64,000 bases of DNA from Tidjanibacter sp. (GCA_017466345.1 JAFTUI010000023.1:1-64000), one strand, 5' to 3'; positions 35,697-45,314 are shown, counted from the stretch's first letter. The notes: generated by a model from the letters alone, not told the origin. Program-made: numbers and translations.

Positions 35697-36887
35697 TTAG
35701 AGTTCGAGGTCCACATCGTGCAGTTCAACCCAAGGCAAACCCTGAGGACCGAGTTCGGCAAGGAATGGATCGGGATCGAACTCCTCTACGTTATGAACAC
35801 CGGGCTTAACCCACAGACCTTTGGCAAACATCGCTGCACCGAGAGCCGCAGGAACACCTGTGGTGTAACTTACAGCCTGAGTGCCTGTCTCCTTATAGGC
35901 GGCAGCGTGGTCGCAGTTGTTGTAGATATAGTATGTCTTCTCTTTGCCATCTTTGATACCGCGGATACGGCAACCAATCGAGGTCTCACCGTGGTAGTTC
36001 TCGCCGAGGGTTTTGGGATCGGGAAGTACGGCTTTGAGGAATTGGATGGGCACAATCTCCATACCATTGTACATAATGGGGTCGATGCGAGCCATACCAA
36101 TATCCTGAATTACACGCAGATGAGTGAGATACTCCTGACCGAAGGTCATCCAGAAGCGTGCACGCTTGATGGTGGGATAGTTAATCACAAGGCTCTCCAA
36201 CTCCTCGTGGTACAAGAGGTAACTCTCGCGAGGACCAATGTTGGGGTAGTTGAGCGTCTTGTGTATTTCGAGCGAGCCGGTGGTTACCCACTCGCCATTC
36301 TCCCAATAGCGACCGTTCTGGGTAATCTCTCGGATGTTAATCTCGGGGTTGAAGTTGGTGGCAAAAGCCTTACCGTGGTTACCTGCGTTGCAGTCTACGA
36401 TGTCGAGGTAGTGAATCTCGTCAAAGTGGTGCTTAGCAGCATAGGCGGTAAAGATTGCCGACACACCGGGGTCGAAACCGCAACCGAGAATGGCAGTAAG
36501 ACCTGCCTTCTCGAAACGCTCACGATATGCCCACTGCCACGAATACTCAAAGTGAGCCTCATCGAGGGGCTCGTAGTTGGCTGTATCGAGATAGTTCACA
36601 CCGCACTCCAAGCAGGCGTCCATAATGGTCAAATCCTGATAGGGAAGAGCCACATTGATAACAATATCGGGCTTAAAGGCACGCATAACGCGGCAGATGT
36701 CTGCCACATTGTCGGCATCTACCTGCTCGGTTTTGATGCGGTCGCCACCAATGGCGGCAGCAATCTGGTCGCATTTACTCTTGGTGCGGCTCGCCAGCAT
36801 AACGTCCGTAAATACGGGATTGGCAGCCACTTTGTGTGCAACAACGGTACCTACACCGCCTGCACCAATGATGAGTACTCTACACAT
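35697..36887 (-). CDS. Carboxynorspermidine synthase (saccharopine-dehydrogenase-like)
   Basis: The 396-residue protein has an N-terminal Rossmann fold (VLIIGAGGVGTVVAHKVA) and the saccharopine dehydrogenase layout. CGFDPGVSAIFTAYAAKHHFDEIHYLDIVDCNAGNHG and the C-terminal TGVPAALGAAMFAKGLW are typical of carboxynorspermidine dehydrogenase. It condenses putrescine or diaminopropane with aspartate semialdehyde using NADPH. It has its own -7 box at 36953-36960 (TATCTTTG on the minus strand). Confidence 0.93.
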   Translation of the reverse strand: MCRVLIIGAGGVGTVVAHKVAANPVFTDVMLASRTKSKCDQIAAAIGGDRIKTEQVDADNVADICRVMRAFKPDIVINVALPYQDLTIMDACLECGVNYLDTANYEPLDEAHFEYSWQWAYRERFEKAGLTAILGCGFDPGVSAIFTAYAAKHHFDEIHYLDIVDCNAGNHGKAFATNFNPEINIREITQNGRYWENGEWVTTGSLEIHKTLNYPNIGPRESYLLYHEELESLVINYPTIKRARFWMTFGQEYLTHLRVIQDIGMARIDPIMYNGMEIVPIQFLKAVLPDPKTLGENYHGETSIGCRIRGIKDGKEKTYYIYNNCDHAAAYKETGTQAVSYTTGVPAALGAAMFAKGLWVKPGVHNVEEFDPDPFLAELGPQGLPWVELHDVDLEL

Positions 36888-36952
36888 AGCAATAGTATTC
36901 GTTTAAGAGGTTTATATTTTGTATTTTGTTTGTCTGCAATTTTAGCAACATA

Positions 36953-36960
36953 CAAAGATA
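36953..36960 (-). promoter_or_regulatory. Promoter -7 box of the carboxynorspermidine synthase gene
   Basis: CAAAGATA on the plus strand matches TAnnTTTG read on the minus strand and lies 66 bases before the ATG. Confidence 0.55.
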
Positions 36961-36964
36961 GTAA

Positions 36965-38779
36965 TTATTTCCGAAAATAGGCGTAGATTTTATTGGCTTT
37001 TGATTTGCCCACCACATTTTCCAACTCCGAAAGTGTGGCACGAGCAACGCCCGCAACGCTACCAAACTTGCCCAAAAGCGCATCGGCAGTGGTCTTTCCA
37101 ATGCCCTCGATGCGGGTTAGTTCGGTCACTGTGAAGGCTGCCGAGCGTTTGTTGCGGTGGAAGGTAATGCCAAAGCGGTGTGCCTCGTCCCTAATGTGGC
37201 GCACAACTTTCAGCGGTTCGCCATTTCTATCCAAATTGTAGGGCAGCGGGTCGCCAGGGAAGTATATCTCCTCCAACCTCTCCGCCAAGCCTACAATGGG
37301 CACCTTGTCGTAAATCCCCAACTCCTGCAATACAGCCACAGCCGAAGAGAGTTGTCCCTTGCCGCCATCCACAACAATAAGGTCGGGCAACTCGCCACCC
37401 TCGCTGAGCACTCTCTTATAGCGTCTTGCGATAATCTCCCTCATAGTGGCAAAGTCATCGGGACCCACCACAGTCTTGACATTGAAGTGGCGATACTCCT
37501 TGCGCGAGGGTTTGCCATCACGAAAGACCACACACGCTGCAACGGGGAATTGTCCCTGAATGTTGGAGTTGTCGAAGCACTCTATGTGTCGCGGCTCGTG
37601 GTCGAGGTGCAGTTCTCTCATAAGCGAAGCCATAAGACGCTCGGTGTGCCTCTCGGGGTTCTTAATCTCCATATTTTTGAGCCTCTCGGCACGGAACATC
37701 ACTGCACCTTTGCGGGCAAACTCCAAAAGGGATAATTTGTCGCCCCTCTGGGGTACGGTAAACTTCACCCCCTCGAACTCCCCTTCGGGCACTACGGGCA
37801 CTATAACCTCCTTTGCCAACCTTCCCTCGGCAACCTCGGGCACCATTTGTCGTATGGCATAGGCGAGGATTGTTGCCCTGTCGCTCTCGGCACCTACCGA
37901 AAGGAGTGCTGTGCGCGAGGCGATGACCACTCCGCGCGACACCCTCACAAACGAGCAGTAAGCCTCCAACTCCTCAGCAAGGATATAAAAGACATCCACA
38001 TCGCCCAGCGTGGGGCTGACAATCACACTCTTAGCCTCGTATTTGGCGAGTGCTTCGAGGCGCGATTTGTAGAGCGATGCCTTCTCGAAATTGAGCACCG
38101 AAGCGGCAGCCTGCATCTGCTCGGTAAGATACTCTCGGGTAGGTCGCACATCGCCCCTGAGGTGTTTGCGTACAAGTTCGACCATCTTGCCATACTCCTC
38201 CTCGCTATGCCTACCCTCGCACACACCGGCACAGTTGCCAATGTGATACTCCAAGCATACTCTATATTTCCCCTTGGCTATCTGCTCGGGTGCAAGGTTG
38301 AGTGCACAGGTACGGATTTGATATATCTCCCTAAGGCTTTCGAGCATAGCCCTCTGTGCCACCACCGATGAGTAGGGACCATAGTATTGCGACCCGTCCT
38401 TAATCATTCGGCGCGTAGACTCCACCCTCGGGAACGGCTCGTTGCGCACCACAATCCAGGGGTAGGTTTTGTCGTCTTTGAGCAGTATGTTGTAGCGTGG
38501 TTTGAGGGTCTTGATGAGGGAGTTCTCCAAGAGCAGTGCATCGTGTTCCGAGGGGGTGTCTATGTGCTTAATTTCCACCACCTTCGACACCAATACTTTG
38601 ACCTTTGCACTGTGCTTTTTGGAGTCCACAAAATAGGAGCCTACCCTACGGCGCAAATTGACCGCCTTACCGACATAGATAACCTTGCCCGAGGAGTCCA
38701 AAAATTGGTAGACTCCCGAGGTTGTGGGTAGCAGCGAAACCTGCTCTTTGAGTTGCTCTATGTAGCGGTTATTTATCAT
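36965..38779 (-). CDS. uvrC: Excinuclease ABC subunit C
   Basis: The start is ATG 38779 (MINNRYIEQL), giving 604 residues. The N-terminal GIY-YIG nuclease (SGVYQFLDSSGKVIYVGKAVNLRRRV), a UVR-type helix pair, the RNase-H-like C-terminal nuclease (HIECFDNSNIQG, DLIVVDGGKGQLS) and the final HhH pair (LTRIEGIGKTTADALLGKFGS) are all present. It makes both incisions in nucleotide excision repair. Confidence 0.97.
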   Translation of the reverse strand: MINNRYIEQLKEQVSLLPTTSGVYQFLDSSGKVIYVGKAVNLRRRVGSYFVDSKKHSAKVKVLVSKVVEIKHIDTPSEHDALLLENSLIKTLKPRYNILLKDDKTYPWIVVRNEPFPRVESTRRMIKDGSQYYGPYSSVVAQRAMLESLREIYQIRTCALNLAPEQIAKGKYRVCLEYHIGNCAGVCEGRHSEEEYGKMVELVRKHLRGDVRPTREYLTEQMQAAASVLNFEKASLYKSRLEALAKYEAKSVIVSPTLGDVDVFYILAEELEAYCSFVRVSRGVVIASRTALLSVGAESDRATILAYAIRQMVPEVAEGRLAKEVIVPVVPEGEFEGVKFTVPQRGDKLSLLEFARKGAVMFRAERLKNMEIKNPERHTERLMASLMRELHLDHEPRHIECFDNSNIQGQFPVAACVVFRDGKPSRKEYRHFNVKTVVGPDDFATMREIIARRYKRVLSEGGELPDLIVVDGGKGQLSSAVAVLQELGIYDKVPIVGLAERLEEIYFPGDPLPYNLDRNGEPLKVVRHIRDEAHRFGITFHRNKRSAAFTVTELTRIEGIGKTTADALLGKFGSVAGVARATLSELENVVGKSKANKIYAYFRK

Positions 38780-38860
38780 TCCAAACTGACTTCTATGGGC
38801 ACTTTGCGCACATCGCACTACAAATTAACGACTTTTTGTTGAAATTACGAAAAATTACTC

Positions 38861-38868
38861 TATTTTTG
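38861..38868 (+). promoter_or_regulatory. Promoter -7 box of the acyltransferase fusion gene
   Basis: TATTTTTG, with TTTG at 38834-38837 upstream, places the transcript start near 38875. The first usable start is then ATG 38935. Confidence 0.6.
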
Positions 38869-38934
38869 TGGTTTATTAGTGCATTTCCGTTCTACGAACA
38901 GAAACGAGTGCAAAAGGGAGAAACAGAATTTTTT

Positions 38935-40728
38935 ATGAGTATCAAACTACTTAACACCAAGGAATTTATGTTTGGTCACAAGGGCTTCTTTGTCCGCATT
39001 GTGGCTAAATTTATTCTGTGGGCATTTGGTGGAAATAAGGCAAACAAGGCTTACGAAGAGATTATGAGTCAGCCCGACCAGAGCCTTAGTACCATCTTGC
39101 GAGTGATTGGCGTCAGCACCGATGTTGACCAAAAGAGCATCTCAAACATTCCTGCAAGCGGACCGGCAATTATCATCTGCAACCACCCAACGGGCATTGT
39201 GGATGGTATCATTATGCTACACACCATCACACAAGTGCGCCAAGATGTGAAAGTCTTGGGCAACTTCCTGCTGAATCGTGTGGAGCCCATCACCCCCTAC
39301 CTTTTCCCCGTAAATCCCTTTGAGGAGAAGCAGGGAGGCTCTTTGGCGGGTTTGAAATTGGGTCTAAAACACCTCAGCGAGGGAGGCTGTCTGCTGCTCT
39401 GCCCTGCGGGCGAGGTATCGACTTGGCGTGGCGGCTGGGGCAAGAAGTATGTGAGCGACAAGGAGTGGCACTCCTCAGCACTGAAACTGATGCGCAAGAG
39501 TGGTGCAACAATCACTCCCGCTTGGATTAGCGCACACAACAGCACCCTCTTCCACCTTCTGGGCAAAATCCACCCACGCCTGCGCACCGCAATGCTATTG
39601 AGGGAGATTTTCAATAAGAAGGGGCAGACTATTCCCATCGTCATCGGTTCGTCACTCCCCTCCTCGCGCCTTAGCGAGATTGAGAGTTTGAAGGACTATA
39701 ACCATTACCTCCGTGCTACGGTAGATTACCTGAGGGATTGCCGCGAGAAGCCTGTGCGCTCACTCGAAGATATAGCCAAAGAGCAGGGCGATATGAGCGA
39801 CATCATACCCGCCATAGACAAAGAGGTCTTGCGCAGGGAGGTGGAGGCACTCGCTCCCGAGCGCAAACTCTTCGACCACGGCGACCACTTTGCCGTATAT
39901 CTTGCTCCTTCGTCAGAGATTCCAAATATGATGCAGGAGATAGGTCGTATGCGCGAGATTACCTTCCGCAGCATTGGCGAGGGCTCTATGAAGAGTGTAG
40001 ACATCGACCAATACGACTCCTACTATCGCCAACTCTTCATCTGGGACAAGGACGCCTCGGCACTCGTAGGAGCCTACCGTATGGGCTTCGGTGGCGAGAT
40101 TATGGATAAGTATGGCTTGGATGGCTTCTATACTCACTCGCTCTTCCGCTATGATAGCGAGTTGGAGGGAGTGTTGCGCAGGTCGCTCGAACTCGGCAGG
40201 TCGTTTATCTCGGCTGACTACCAGCGCAAGCCCACCTCACTCCTGATGCTTTGGAGGGGTATCTTCCACACCCTGCTTACCAATAGCGACTACCGCTATA
40301 TGATTGGTCCTGTGACCATTTCTGGCGAGTTCCAACGCTCTTCGAAGACCATCATTATGGAGTGGCTCAAAGCGAAACACTACAACCACGATATTGCCTC
40401 GCGCGTTCATCCCCGTACGGGTGCTGAGGGTATTGACGCTCCTATTGACGCCTCGCTGATGGAGGGTGTGAGCAATATCGCCCTTATTGATAAAATTGTG
40501 TGCGACATCGAGAAGGACGAGAGGGCTATCCCCGTACTTGTCAAAAAATACCTCCAACTCGGCAGTCAGGTTGTGGGCTTCAACGTGGACCACGACTTCT
40601 GCGATGCTCTGGATGCCCTGATGCTTCTCGACTTGGAGCAGGTGCCCGAGAATAAGTTGCAGATGCTTGTCAAGGAGGTCAACGAGGCGGTTGTTGCCCA
40701 ACGCTTTGCCAAAACTGAGGAGCAGTAA
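38935..40728 (+). CDS. PlsC-GNAT fusion acyltransferase (OlsF/GlsF-like lipid synthase)
   Basis: From ATG 38935 the protein is 597 residues. The N-terminal half is a lysophospholipid-type acyltransferase (CNHPTGIVDG at about 83-91; CPAGEVSTWRGG). The C-terminal half, from about 300, is an OlsB-like GNAT domain (MREITFRSIGEGSMKSVDIDQYD region, LELGRSFISADYQ, LLMLWRGI). Bifunctional proteins with these two parts make ornithine lipid (OlsF) or glycine lipid (GlsF-type) by N-acylating an amino acid and then O-acylating the product. In Bacteroides the two steps are split between GlsB and GlsA. The amino acid used here cannot be told from sequence. Confidence 0.85.
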   Translation: MSIKLLNTKEFMFGHKGFFVRIVAKFILWAFGGNKANKAYEEIMSQPDQSLSTILRVIGVSTDVDQKSISNIPASGPAIIICNHPTGIVDGIIMLHTITQVRQDVKVLGNFLLNRVEPITPYLFPVNPFEEKQGGSLAGLKLGLKHLSEGGCLLLCPAGEVSTWRGGWGKKYVSDKEWHSSALKLMRKSGATITPAWISAHNSTLFHLLGKIHPRLRTAMLLREIFNKKGQTIPIVIGSSLPSSRLSEIESLKDYNHYLRATVDYLRDCREKPVRSLEDIAKEQGDMSDIIPAIDKEVLRREVEALAPERKLFDHGDHFAVYLAPSSEIPNMMQEIGRMREITFRSIGEGSMKSVDIDQYDSYYRQLFIWDKDASALVGAYRMGFGGEIMDKYGLDGFYTHSLFRYDSELEGVLRRSLELGRSFISADYQRKPTSLLMLWRGIFHTLLTNSDYRYMIGPVTISGEFQRSSKTIIMEWLKAKHYNHDIASRVHPRTGAEGIDAPIDASLMEGVSNIALIDKIVCDIEKDERAIPVLVKKYLQLGSQVVGFNVDHDFCDALDALMLLDLEQVPENKLQMLVKEVNEAVVAQRFAKTEEQ

Positions 40729-40754
40729 TCGCGTTTTCTCGCCTTACCACTTAT

Positions 40755-40792
40755 AATAAATGGCTGACCCCACCCGAGGTCAGCCATTTATT
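40755..40792. terminator. Terminator after the acyltransferase fusion
   Basis: AATAAATGGCTGACC (40755-40769) pairs perfectly with GGTCAGCCATTTATT (40778-40792). Confidence 0.8.
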
Positions 40793-40794
40793 GT

Positions 40795-41040
40795 CTAAGG
40801 GGCAACTTTCCAACGACCACATCCCTCCCCTAACTCAGGGGAGGGAATAAACAATGAGCGGTCGCCACCAAGCGACCGCACCAAAATTTTCGCAAGAGCA
40901 CGCTCATATGATACTTTTATACTGCCCGTAGCCCACGAGAGGAAGGTTATCTTCACAGCATTGAGCCTCGCCCCTTCCTCTGCCTTTGTGGGGGCGATGA
41001 GTACAATGAGTGCGAATGCGACAAGAATAATGCGTTTCAT
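40795..41040 (-). pseudogene. Truncated outer-membrane-protein gene fused to palindromic repeat
   Basis: From ATG 41040 the reading frame gives a signal peptide (MKRIILVAFALIVLIAPTKA) and a start typical of a small beta-barrel protein (LNAVKITFLSWATGSIKVSYERAL). Then it passes into sequence made of dispersed palindromes: GCGGTCGC/GCGACCGC at 40858-40879 and TCCCTCCCCT/AGGGGAGGGA at 40822-40846. The end SPELGEGCGRWKVAP is repeat-derived. I take it as the 5' remnant of a larger gene whose 3' part was lost or replaced. An 81-residue real protein is possible but less likely. Confidence 0.55.
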
Positions 41041-41059
41041 ACTATTCAATTTGTTGGGT

Positions 41060-41095
41060 AAAAAAATAGCGTGGGCACCTTTCGGGTACCCACGC
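41060..41095 (-). terminator. Terminator of the TPR protein gene
   Basis: On the minus strand GCGTGGGTACC and GGTGCCCACGC (41069-41095, one G-U pair) form an 11-bp stem followed by a seven-T run. Confidence 0.9.
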
Positions 41096-41114
41096 CATCT
41101 ATCTTTGAGTTTCG

Positions 41115-42092
41115 CTATTTTGCAGCCTCTTTCTCGGCTTTGATGAATGCCACGAGTTCGGCAGCACGAGCCTTTGCGGGTTCGAGTTTGTCGCCTGCGG
41201 TTACCAAGTTGTAGTTATCAACTGCGAGTTGGTTCTCGTTTTTGCTATCGTAAGCCACTGCCAAGAGGTAGTAAACATCACTCTGCTGCTCGGGGGTGGT
41301 CATCACTGCACCTGCAAGCTCGCTCCAAGCGATTACATTGTCCCAATCCTGCATCTCGGCTGCCTTCTGCAAGCGGTACATCTGGTTGGTAGCGTTCATA
41401 GGATCGGCAGCGATGAGGGTTTCGAGAGTTGCATAAGCAGCCTCTTTGTTGGCAGCAGCAAACTCTTCCTGAGCCTTCACCAAGAGGTAGTTGGAGAGTT
41501 CAGCTTTTGCTTTTGCTGCGGGCTCGGCAAATTTGCTGTGGCGTTTCTCCAATGCGATAACATCGGTATAAACCTTCACGCCATTCTCAAAATCCTTCAA
41601 CTCGCAGTAGCTGGTAGCCAAGTAGAGTGCCAACTCGGTATCCTGAGGGTTAGCCTCGTAACCTTTTGCGAAGACCTCAACAGCAGCAGCATAGTCTTTG
41701 CTATTGTAGGACTTAGCACCCAGCATCTTATACACTTTCGAGATTGCAGCTTTGGCATTACGCGAAGTCTTGGAGTCGTTGTAGAGCATAGCCACCTCGT
41801 CTGCCTTAGCGAGGTCTACCAAAGCAGCCTCAGGGTCGGTATTAACTTTCGACAAACCGATACGGAAGTAGCAGTTGGGGATGAGTTTCTGAGCCTTCTC
41901 TGCCATCTCGAAGTTATCGGCATTGTATGCAGCTTCGAGGGTTGCTTCGAGGGCAACAACTGCCTCAGCGTAGTTCTTGGCATTTACCAAGCCTGCTGCT
42001 TTATTCCAAAGGGTTGTAACATCGTCCTGTGCGAAGGTTGCGGTACTTGCCACAAGTGCTGCGAGAGCAACGATAAGCGATTTGATTTTCAT
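41115..42092 (-). CDS. Exported tetratricopeptide-repeat protein
   Basis: This 325-residue protein has a cleavable signal peptide (to TFAQ) and about five TPR-like helix pairs (AAGLVNAKNYAEAVVALEATLEAA, YNSKDYAAAVEVFAKGYEANPQD, LATSYCELKDFENGVKVYTDVIALE). It is rich in Ala and Glu. Such periplasmic TPR proteins scaffold other proteins; no specific role can be read. A -7 box lies at 42158-42165. Confidence 0.85.
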   Translation of the reverse strand: MKIKSLIVALAALVASTATFAQDDVTTLWNKAAGLVNAKNYAEAVVALEATLEAAYNADNFEMAEKAQKLIPNCYFRIGLSKVNTDPEAALVDLAKADEVAMLYNDSKTSRNAKAAISKVYKMLGAKSYNSKDYAAAVEVFAKGYEANPQDTELALYLATSYCELKDFENGVKVYTDVIALEKRHSKFAEPAAKAKAELSNYLLVKAQEEFAAANKEAAYATLETLIAADPMNATNQMYRLQKAAEMQDWDNVIAWSELAGAVMTTPEQQSDVYYLLAVAYDSKNENQLAVDNYNLVTAGDKLEPAKARAAELVAFIKAEKEAAK

Positions 42093-42157
42093 TGTTTCTA
42101 TGAAGTTTATGTGTTAGTTATTTTGTTTGTTCCTAAATACAACGGATTAACACCCCA

Positions 42158-42165
42158 CAAAAGTA
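42158..42165 (-). promoter_or_regulatory. Promoter -7 box of the TPR protein gene
   Basis: CAAAAGTA on the plus strand is TACTTTTG on the minus strand, 66 bases before the ATG. Confidence 0.55.
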
Positions 42166-42189
42166 TAAATTCCTACGAGGAAAACAAAC

Positions 42190-42639
42190 TTACCTACGCA
42201 GTTTTTTGAAAAAATCCTCCATCAGTGCCCTACACTCCTCCTCCATAAAGCCCGCAGTAACCTCCGTCTTGGGGTGCAAAATTTTGTTCGAGTAGGTAGA
42301 ATAGCCCTTCTTGGGGTCGGCAGTTCCATAGACCACGCGCCCTATTTGGCTCCACGCCAACGCCCCCGCACACATCACACAAGGCTCCACCGTAACGTAG
42401 AGCGTACATTCGGGCAAGTATTTACTGCCGAGCGCACTCGCTGCCGCAGTGATAGCCTGCATCTCGGCGTGGGCTGTGGCATCGCCCAGAGCCTCCACCC
42501 TATTGTGCCCCTTGCCGACTATCCTATCGCCACAAACAACTACCGCCCCGATGGGTATTTCGCCCTCCGAAGCCGCCTCGCGAGCCTCTCTGAGTGCCGC
42601 CTGCATAAAAAAATGCTCCATTGTGTACTCCATTTCCAT
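42190..42639 (-). CDS. tadA: tRNA-specific adenosine-34 deaminase
   Basis: Starting at ATG 42639 (alternatives 42633 and 42621), the protein is about 149 residues. Zinc and catalytic motifs are TAHAEMQAI (HAE) and VEPCVMCAGAL (PCxxC). GKGHNRVEALGDATAHAE is typical of TadA, which converts adenosine to inosine at the wobble position of tRNA-Arg. The -7 box at 42675-42682 rules out the long N-terminal extension. Confidence 0.93.
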   Translation of the reverse strand: MEMEYTMEHFFMQAALREAREAASEGEIPIGAVVVCGDRIVGKGHNRVEALGDATAHAEMQAITAAASALGSKYLPECTLYVTVEPCVMCAGALAWSQIGRVVYGTADPKKGYSTYSNKILHPKTEVTAGFMEEECRALMEDFFKKLRR

Positions 42640-42648
42640 CTTTTTCGC

Positions 42649-42682
42649 TATCTTTGACAGATTTTCCGATAGCGCAAAAATA
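42649..42682. promoter_or_regulatory. Face-to-face promoters, tadA and aspS
   Basis: A plus-strand -7 box TATCTTTG (42649-42656) points to aspS and a minus-strand box CAAAAATA (42675-42682) points to tadA. The predicted starts (near 42662 and 42669) cross, so the two transcripts overlap by a few bases and the polymerases would meet head on. Confidence 0.55.
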
Positions 42683-42711
42683 CGAAAATAAATAAATACT
42701 AACAACAGACT

Positions 42712-44463
42712 ATGTATAGAACACACACTTGCGGCGAACTTCGCCTTGCAAACCTCTCCCAGGAGGTAACCCTTGCAGGTTGGGTACAGCGAGTACGCAA
42801 CTTGGGCGGTATGACTTTCATCGACCTTCGTGACCGTTACGGCATCACTCAACTTGTTGTAGATGACTCGTGCTCGGCAGAGGTCAAAGAGGCAGCCTCC
42901 TCGCTCGGACGCGAATTTGTCATTCAGGCAAAAGGTCGCGTTTTGGAGCGTTCAAGCAAAAACAATAAGATTCCCACAGGCGAGATTGAAATTGCAGTAT
43001 CCGCACTGAACATCCTCAACGCTGCCGACACTCCTCCCTTTACCATCGAGGACAACACCGATGGTGGCGATGACCTTCGTATGCGCTACCGCTACCTCGA
43101 CCTGAGGCGTAACCCCCTGAAAGAGGCTCTTATGCTTCGCCACCGTATGGCACAGGTTACCCGCAACTTCCTATCGGGCGAGAACTTTATGGAGATTGAG
43201 ACTCCCTATATGATCAACTCCACCCCCGAGGGCGCACGCGACTTCCTTGTGCCTTCGAGGCTCAACCCCGGCAAGTTCTACGCTCTGCCACAATCGCCCC
43301 AGACCTTCAAGCAGCTGCTGATGGTGGCTGGCTACGACCGTTACTTCCAGATTGTACGTTGCTTCCGCGATGAGGACCTCAGGGCCGACCGTCAGCCTGA
43401 GTTCACACAGATAGACTGCGAGATGTCGTTTGTGGAGCAAGAGGATGTTCTGAACATCTTTGAGAGGTTTGCTAAAACCCTCTTCAAAGAGGTTCTTGGC
43501 GTAGAGTTCGACTACTCGTTCCCCCGTATGTCGTGGCACGAGGCTATGGAGAAATATGGCTCCGACAAACCCGACCTTCGTTTCGGTATGGAGTTCAACA
43601 ACATTACCGAGGATGTCAAGGGCAAAGATTTCGTAGTTTTCGATTCGGCAGAGTATGTAGGTGCTATTGTGGCTGAGGGCTGCGCAGGCTACACCCGCAA
43701 GCAAATTGATCAGCTCACCGACTTCGTAAAACGCCCTCAGGTGGGTGCCAAAGGCTTGGTATGGATTAGATTGGACGAAAACGGCATCAAGTCAAGCATC
43801 GACAAGTTCTACACCCCCGAAGAGCTCTCGGCCATTGCCACCAAGTGCGGTGCTAAGAGTGGCGATCTGATCCTCATCCTTGCAGGCGATAGGAAGCACA
43901 CCCTCGCGGCACTCAACGTGCTCCGTTTGGAGATGGGCGACCGCCTCGGTCTGCGCGATCCCAAGAAGTTTGCTCCCCTCTGGGTTGTGGACTTCCCCTT
44001 GTTGGAGTGGGACGAGGAGACACAGCGTTTCTACGCTATGCACCACCCCTTCACTTCGCCCAAGCCCGAAGATATTGAGTATATGGACAGCGATCCGGGC
44101 AGGGTGCGTGCCAATGCCTACGACTTCTGCTGCAACGGCGTAGAGGTCGGCGGTGGCTCGGTGCGTATTTTCGACAGCGCATTGCAGCAAAAGATGTTCA
44201 AGTTGCTCGGTTTCACTCCCGAGCAGGCAGAGGCTCAGTTTGGCTTCCTGATGAACGCCTTTAAGTTTGGCGCACCTCCCCACGCAGGTATCGCCTTTGG
44301 TTTCGATAGGTTCTGCTCGCTCTTTGGCGGCTCCGACTCCATCCGCGACTACATCGCCTTCCCCAAGAACAACCAGGGACGCGATGTTATGGTGGACTCG
44401 CCTACCACCATCGACCCCGCACAACTTGTGGACTTGAAGATTAAACTCGTAGAGGAAGAGTAG
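42712..44463 (+). CDS. aspS: Aspartyl-tRNA synthetase
   Basis: The 583-residue class II synthetase has an N-terminal OB-fold anticodon domain ([26 protein letters not shown]), motif 2 ([18 protein letters not shown]), the bacterial GAD insertion (about 285-420) and motif 3 ([15 protein letters not shown]). It charges tRNA-Asp. It is monocistronic, with a strong terminator after it. Confidence 0.97.
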   Translation: MYRTHTCGELRLANLSQEVTLAGWVQRVRNLGGMTFIDLRDRYGITQLVVDDSCSAEVKEAASSLGREFVIQAKGRVLERSSKNNKIPTGEIEIAVSALNILNAADTPPFTIEDNTDGGDDLRMRYRYLDLRRNPLKEALMLRHRMAQVTRNFLSGENFMEIETPYMINSTPEGARDFLVPSRLNPGKFYALPQSPQTFKQLLMVAGYDRYFQIVRCFRDEDLRADRQPEFTQIDCEMSFVEQEDVLNIFERFAKTLFKEVLGVEFDYSFPRMSWHEAMEKYGSDKPDLRFGMEFNNITEDVKGKDFVVFDSAEYVGAIVAEGCAGYTRKQIDQLTDFVKRPQVGAKGLVWIRLDENGIKSSIDKFYTPEELSAIATKCGAKSGDLILILAGDRKHTLAALNVLRLEMGDRLGLRDPKKFAPLWVVDFPLLEWDEETQRFYAMHHPFTSPKPEDIEYMDSDPGRVRANAYDFCCNGVEVGGGSVRIFDSALQQKMFKLLGFTPEQAEAQFGFLMNAFKFGAPPHAGIAFGFDRFCSLFGGSDSIRDYIAFPKNNQGRDVMVDSPTTIDPAQLVDLKIKLVEEE

Positions 44464-44490
44464 TCACACTCTCCTCTACGCACCATACAA

Positions 44491-44529
44491 GAAGCCCGAC
44501 AAACTCGTGAAGTTTGTCGGGCTTCGTTT
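44491..44529 (+). terminator. Terminator of aspS
   Basis: GAAGCCCGACAAACT (44491-44505) pairs perfectly with 44511-44525 and is followed by GTTTTAT. Confidence 0.9.
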
Positions 44530-44547
44530 TATCTATAGCCTCTCGGA

Positions 44548-45246
44548 CTATTTAGCCTCGGTCTCGGTGGGGATAACCTCTATGAGTTCAACAGTGAAGG
44601 TAATAGCGTTGTTGGGACCGATAGCGCCATCGCGAGTACCACGAACACCGTATGCAAGGTTTGCGGGGATCCAGAGTTTAATCTCGCCACCCTCGCCAAC
44701 GAGTTTCATACCCTCGCTCCAACCTTTGATAACCTGGTTGAGTGCGAACTGTGCGGTGTCACCACGCTCATACGAAGAGTCAAACACCTTACCCTCGCGA
44801 GTCTTACCCTCGTACATAACCCTCACTTTGTCGGTATCCAAAGTGGCTTTCTTCTCTGCGTTACCCTCGCGTACAATCTGGTACAACAGACCGCTCTCGG
44901 TCTTCTGAACACCCTCCTGCTTCTCAATCTCGGCAAGGTAGGCATTCGAATTAGCAAGAGCCTTCTGGGGGTTAACAACGTTCATATAGTTGCGCAAGAA
45001 TGCGAAAGCCTCCTGCTGCTCAATAGCCACATCCTCGTTCAGAGCATCCTCAACACCCTGATAGAAGAGATCCATATTCATCTCGTCTTCAAGCGAGTTT
45101 ACAAGTCTTTTGAGCGACATACCAAAGTCGGTACCCAATGCATACGAAAGGGTATCAACATCGTTCTTCATTGCGCGCGAACCACCACACGAGGTCATCG
45201 AAACTACTGCCAGAGCAGCAACAGCGATAGTAAGAATTTTTTTCAT
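44548..45246 (-). CDS. FKBP-type peptidyl-prolyl isomerase lipoprotein (Mip/FkpA-like)
   Basis: The signal ends in MTSC (lipobox). An N-terminal helical dimerisation part (about 30-110, DTLSYALGTDFGMSLKRL) is followed by an FKBP domain (VRVMYEGKTREGKVFDSSYERG, VIKGWSEGMKLVGEGGEIKLWIPANLAYG, IGPNNAITFTVELIEV). It helps fold periplasmic or outer-membrane proteins. The -7 box is at 45301-45308, so it has its own promoter downstream of agmatinase. Confidence 0.93.
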   Translation of the reverse strand: MKKILTIAVAALAVVSMTSCGGSRAMKNDVDTLSYALGTDFGMSLKRLVNSLEDEMNMDLFYQGVEDALNEDVAIEQQEAFAFLRNYMNVVNPQKALANSNAYLAEIEKQEGVQKTESGLLYQIVREGNAEKKATLDTDKVRVMYEGKTREGKVFDSSYERGDTAQFALNQVIKGWSEGMKLVGEGGEIKLWIPANLAYGVRGTRDGAIGPNNAITFTVELIEVIPTETEAK

Positions 45247-45300
45247 AGTCTTTTTGTACTTTTATTGTTTATTTAATGTTTGTTTTTTCGTTTGCGACCG

Positions 45301-45308
45301 CAAATATA
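45301..45308 (-). promoter_or_regulatory. Promoter -7 box of the FKBP gene
   Basis: CAAATATA on the plus strand is TATATTTG on the minus strand, 55 bases before the ATG. Confidence 0.55.
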
Positions 45309-45314
45309 ACTCAA

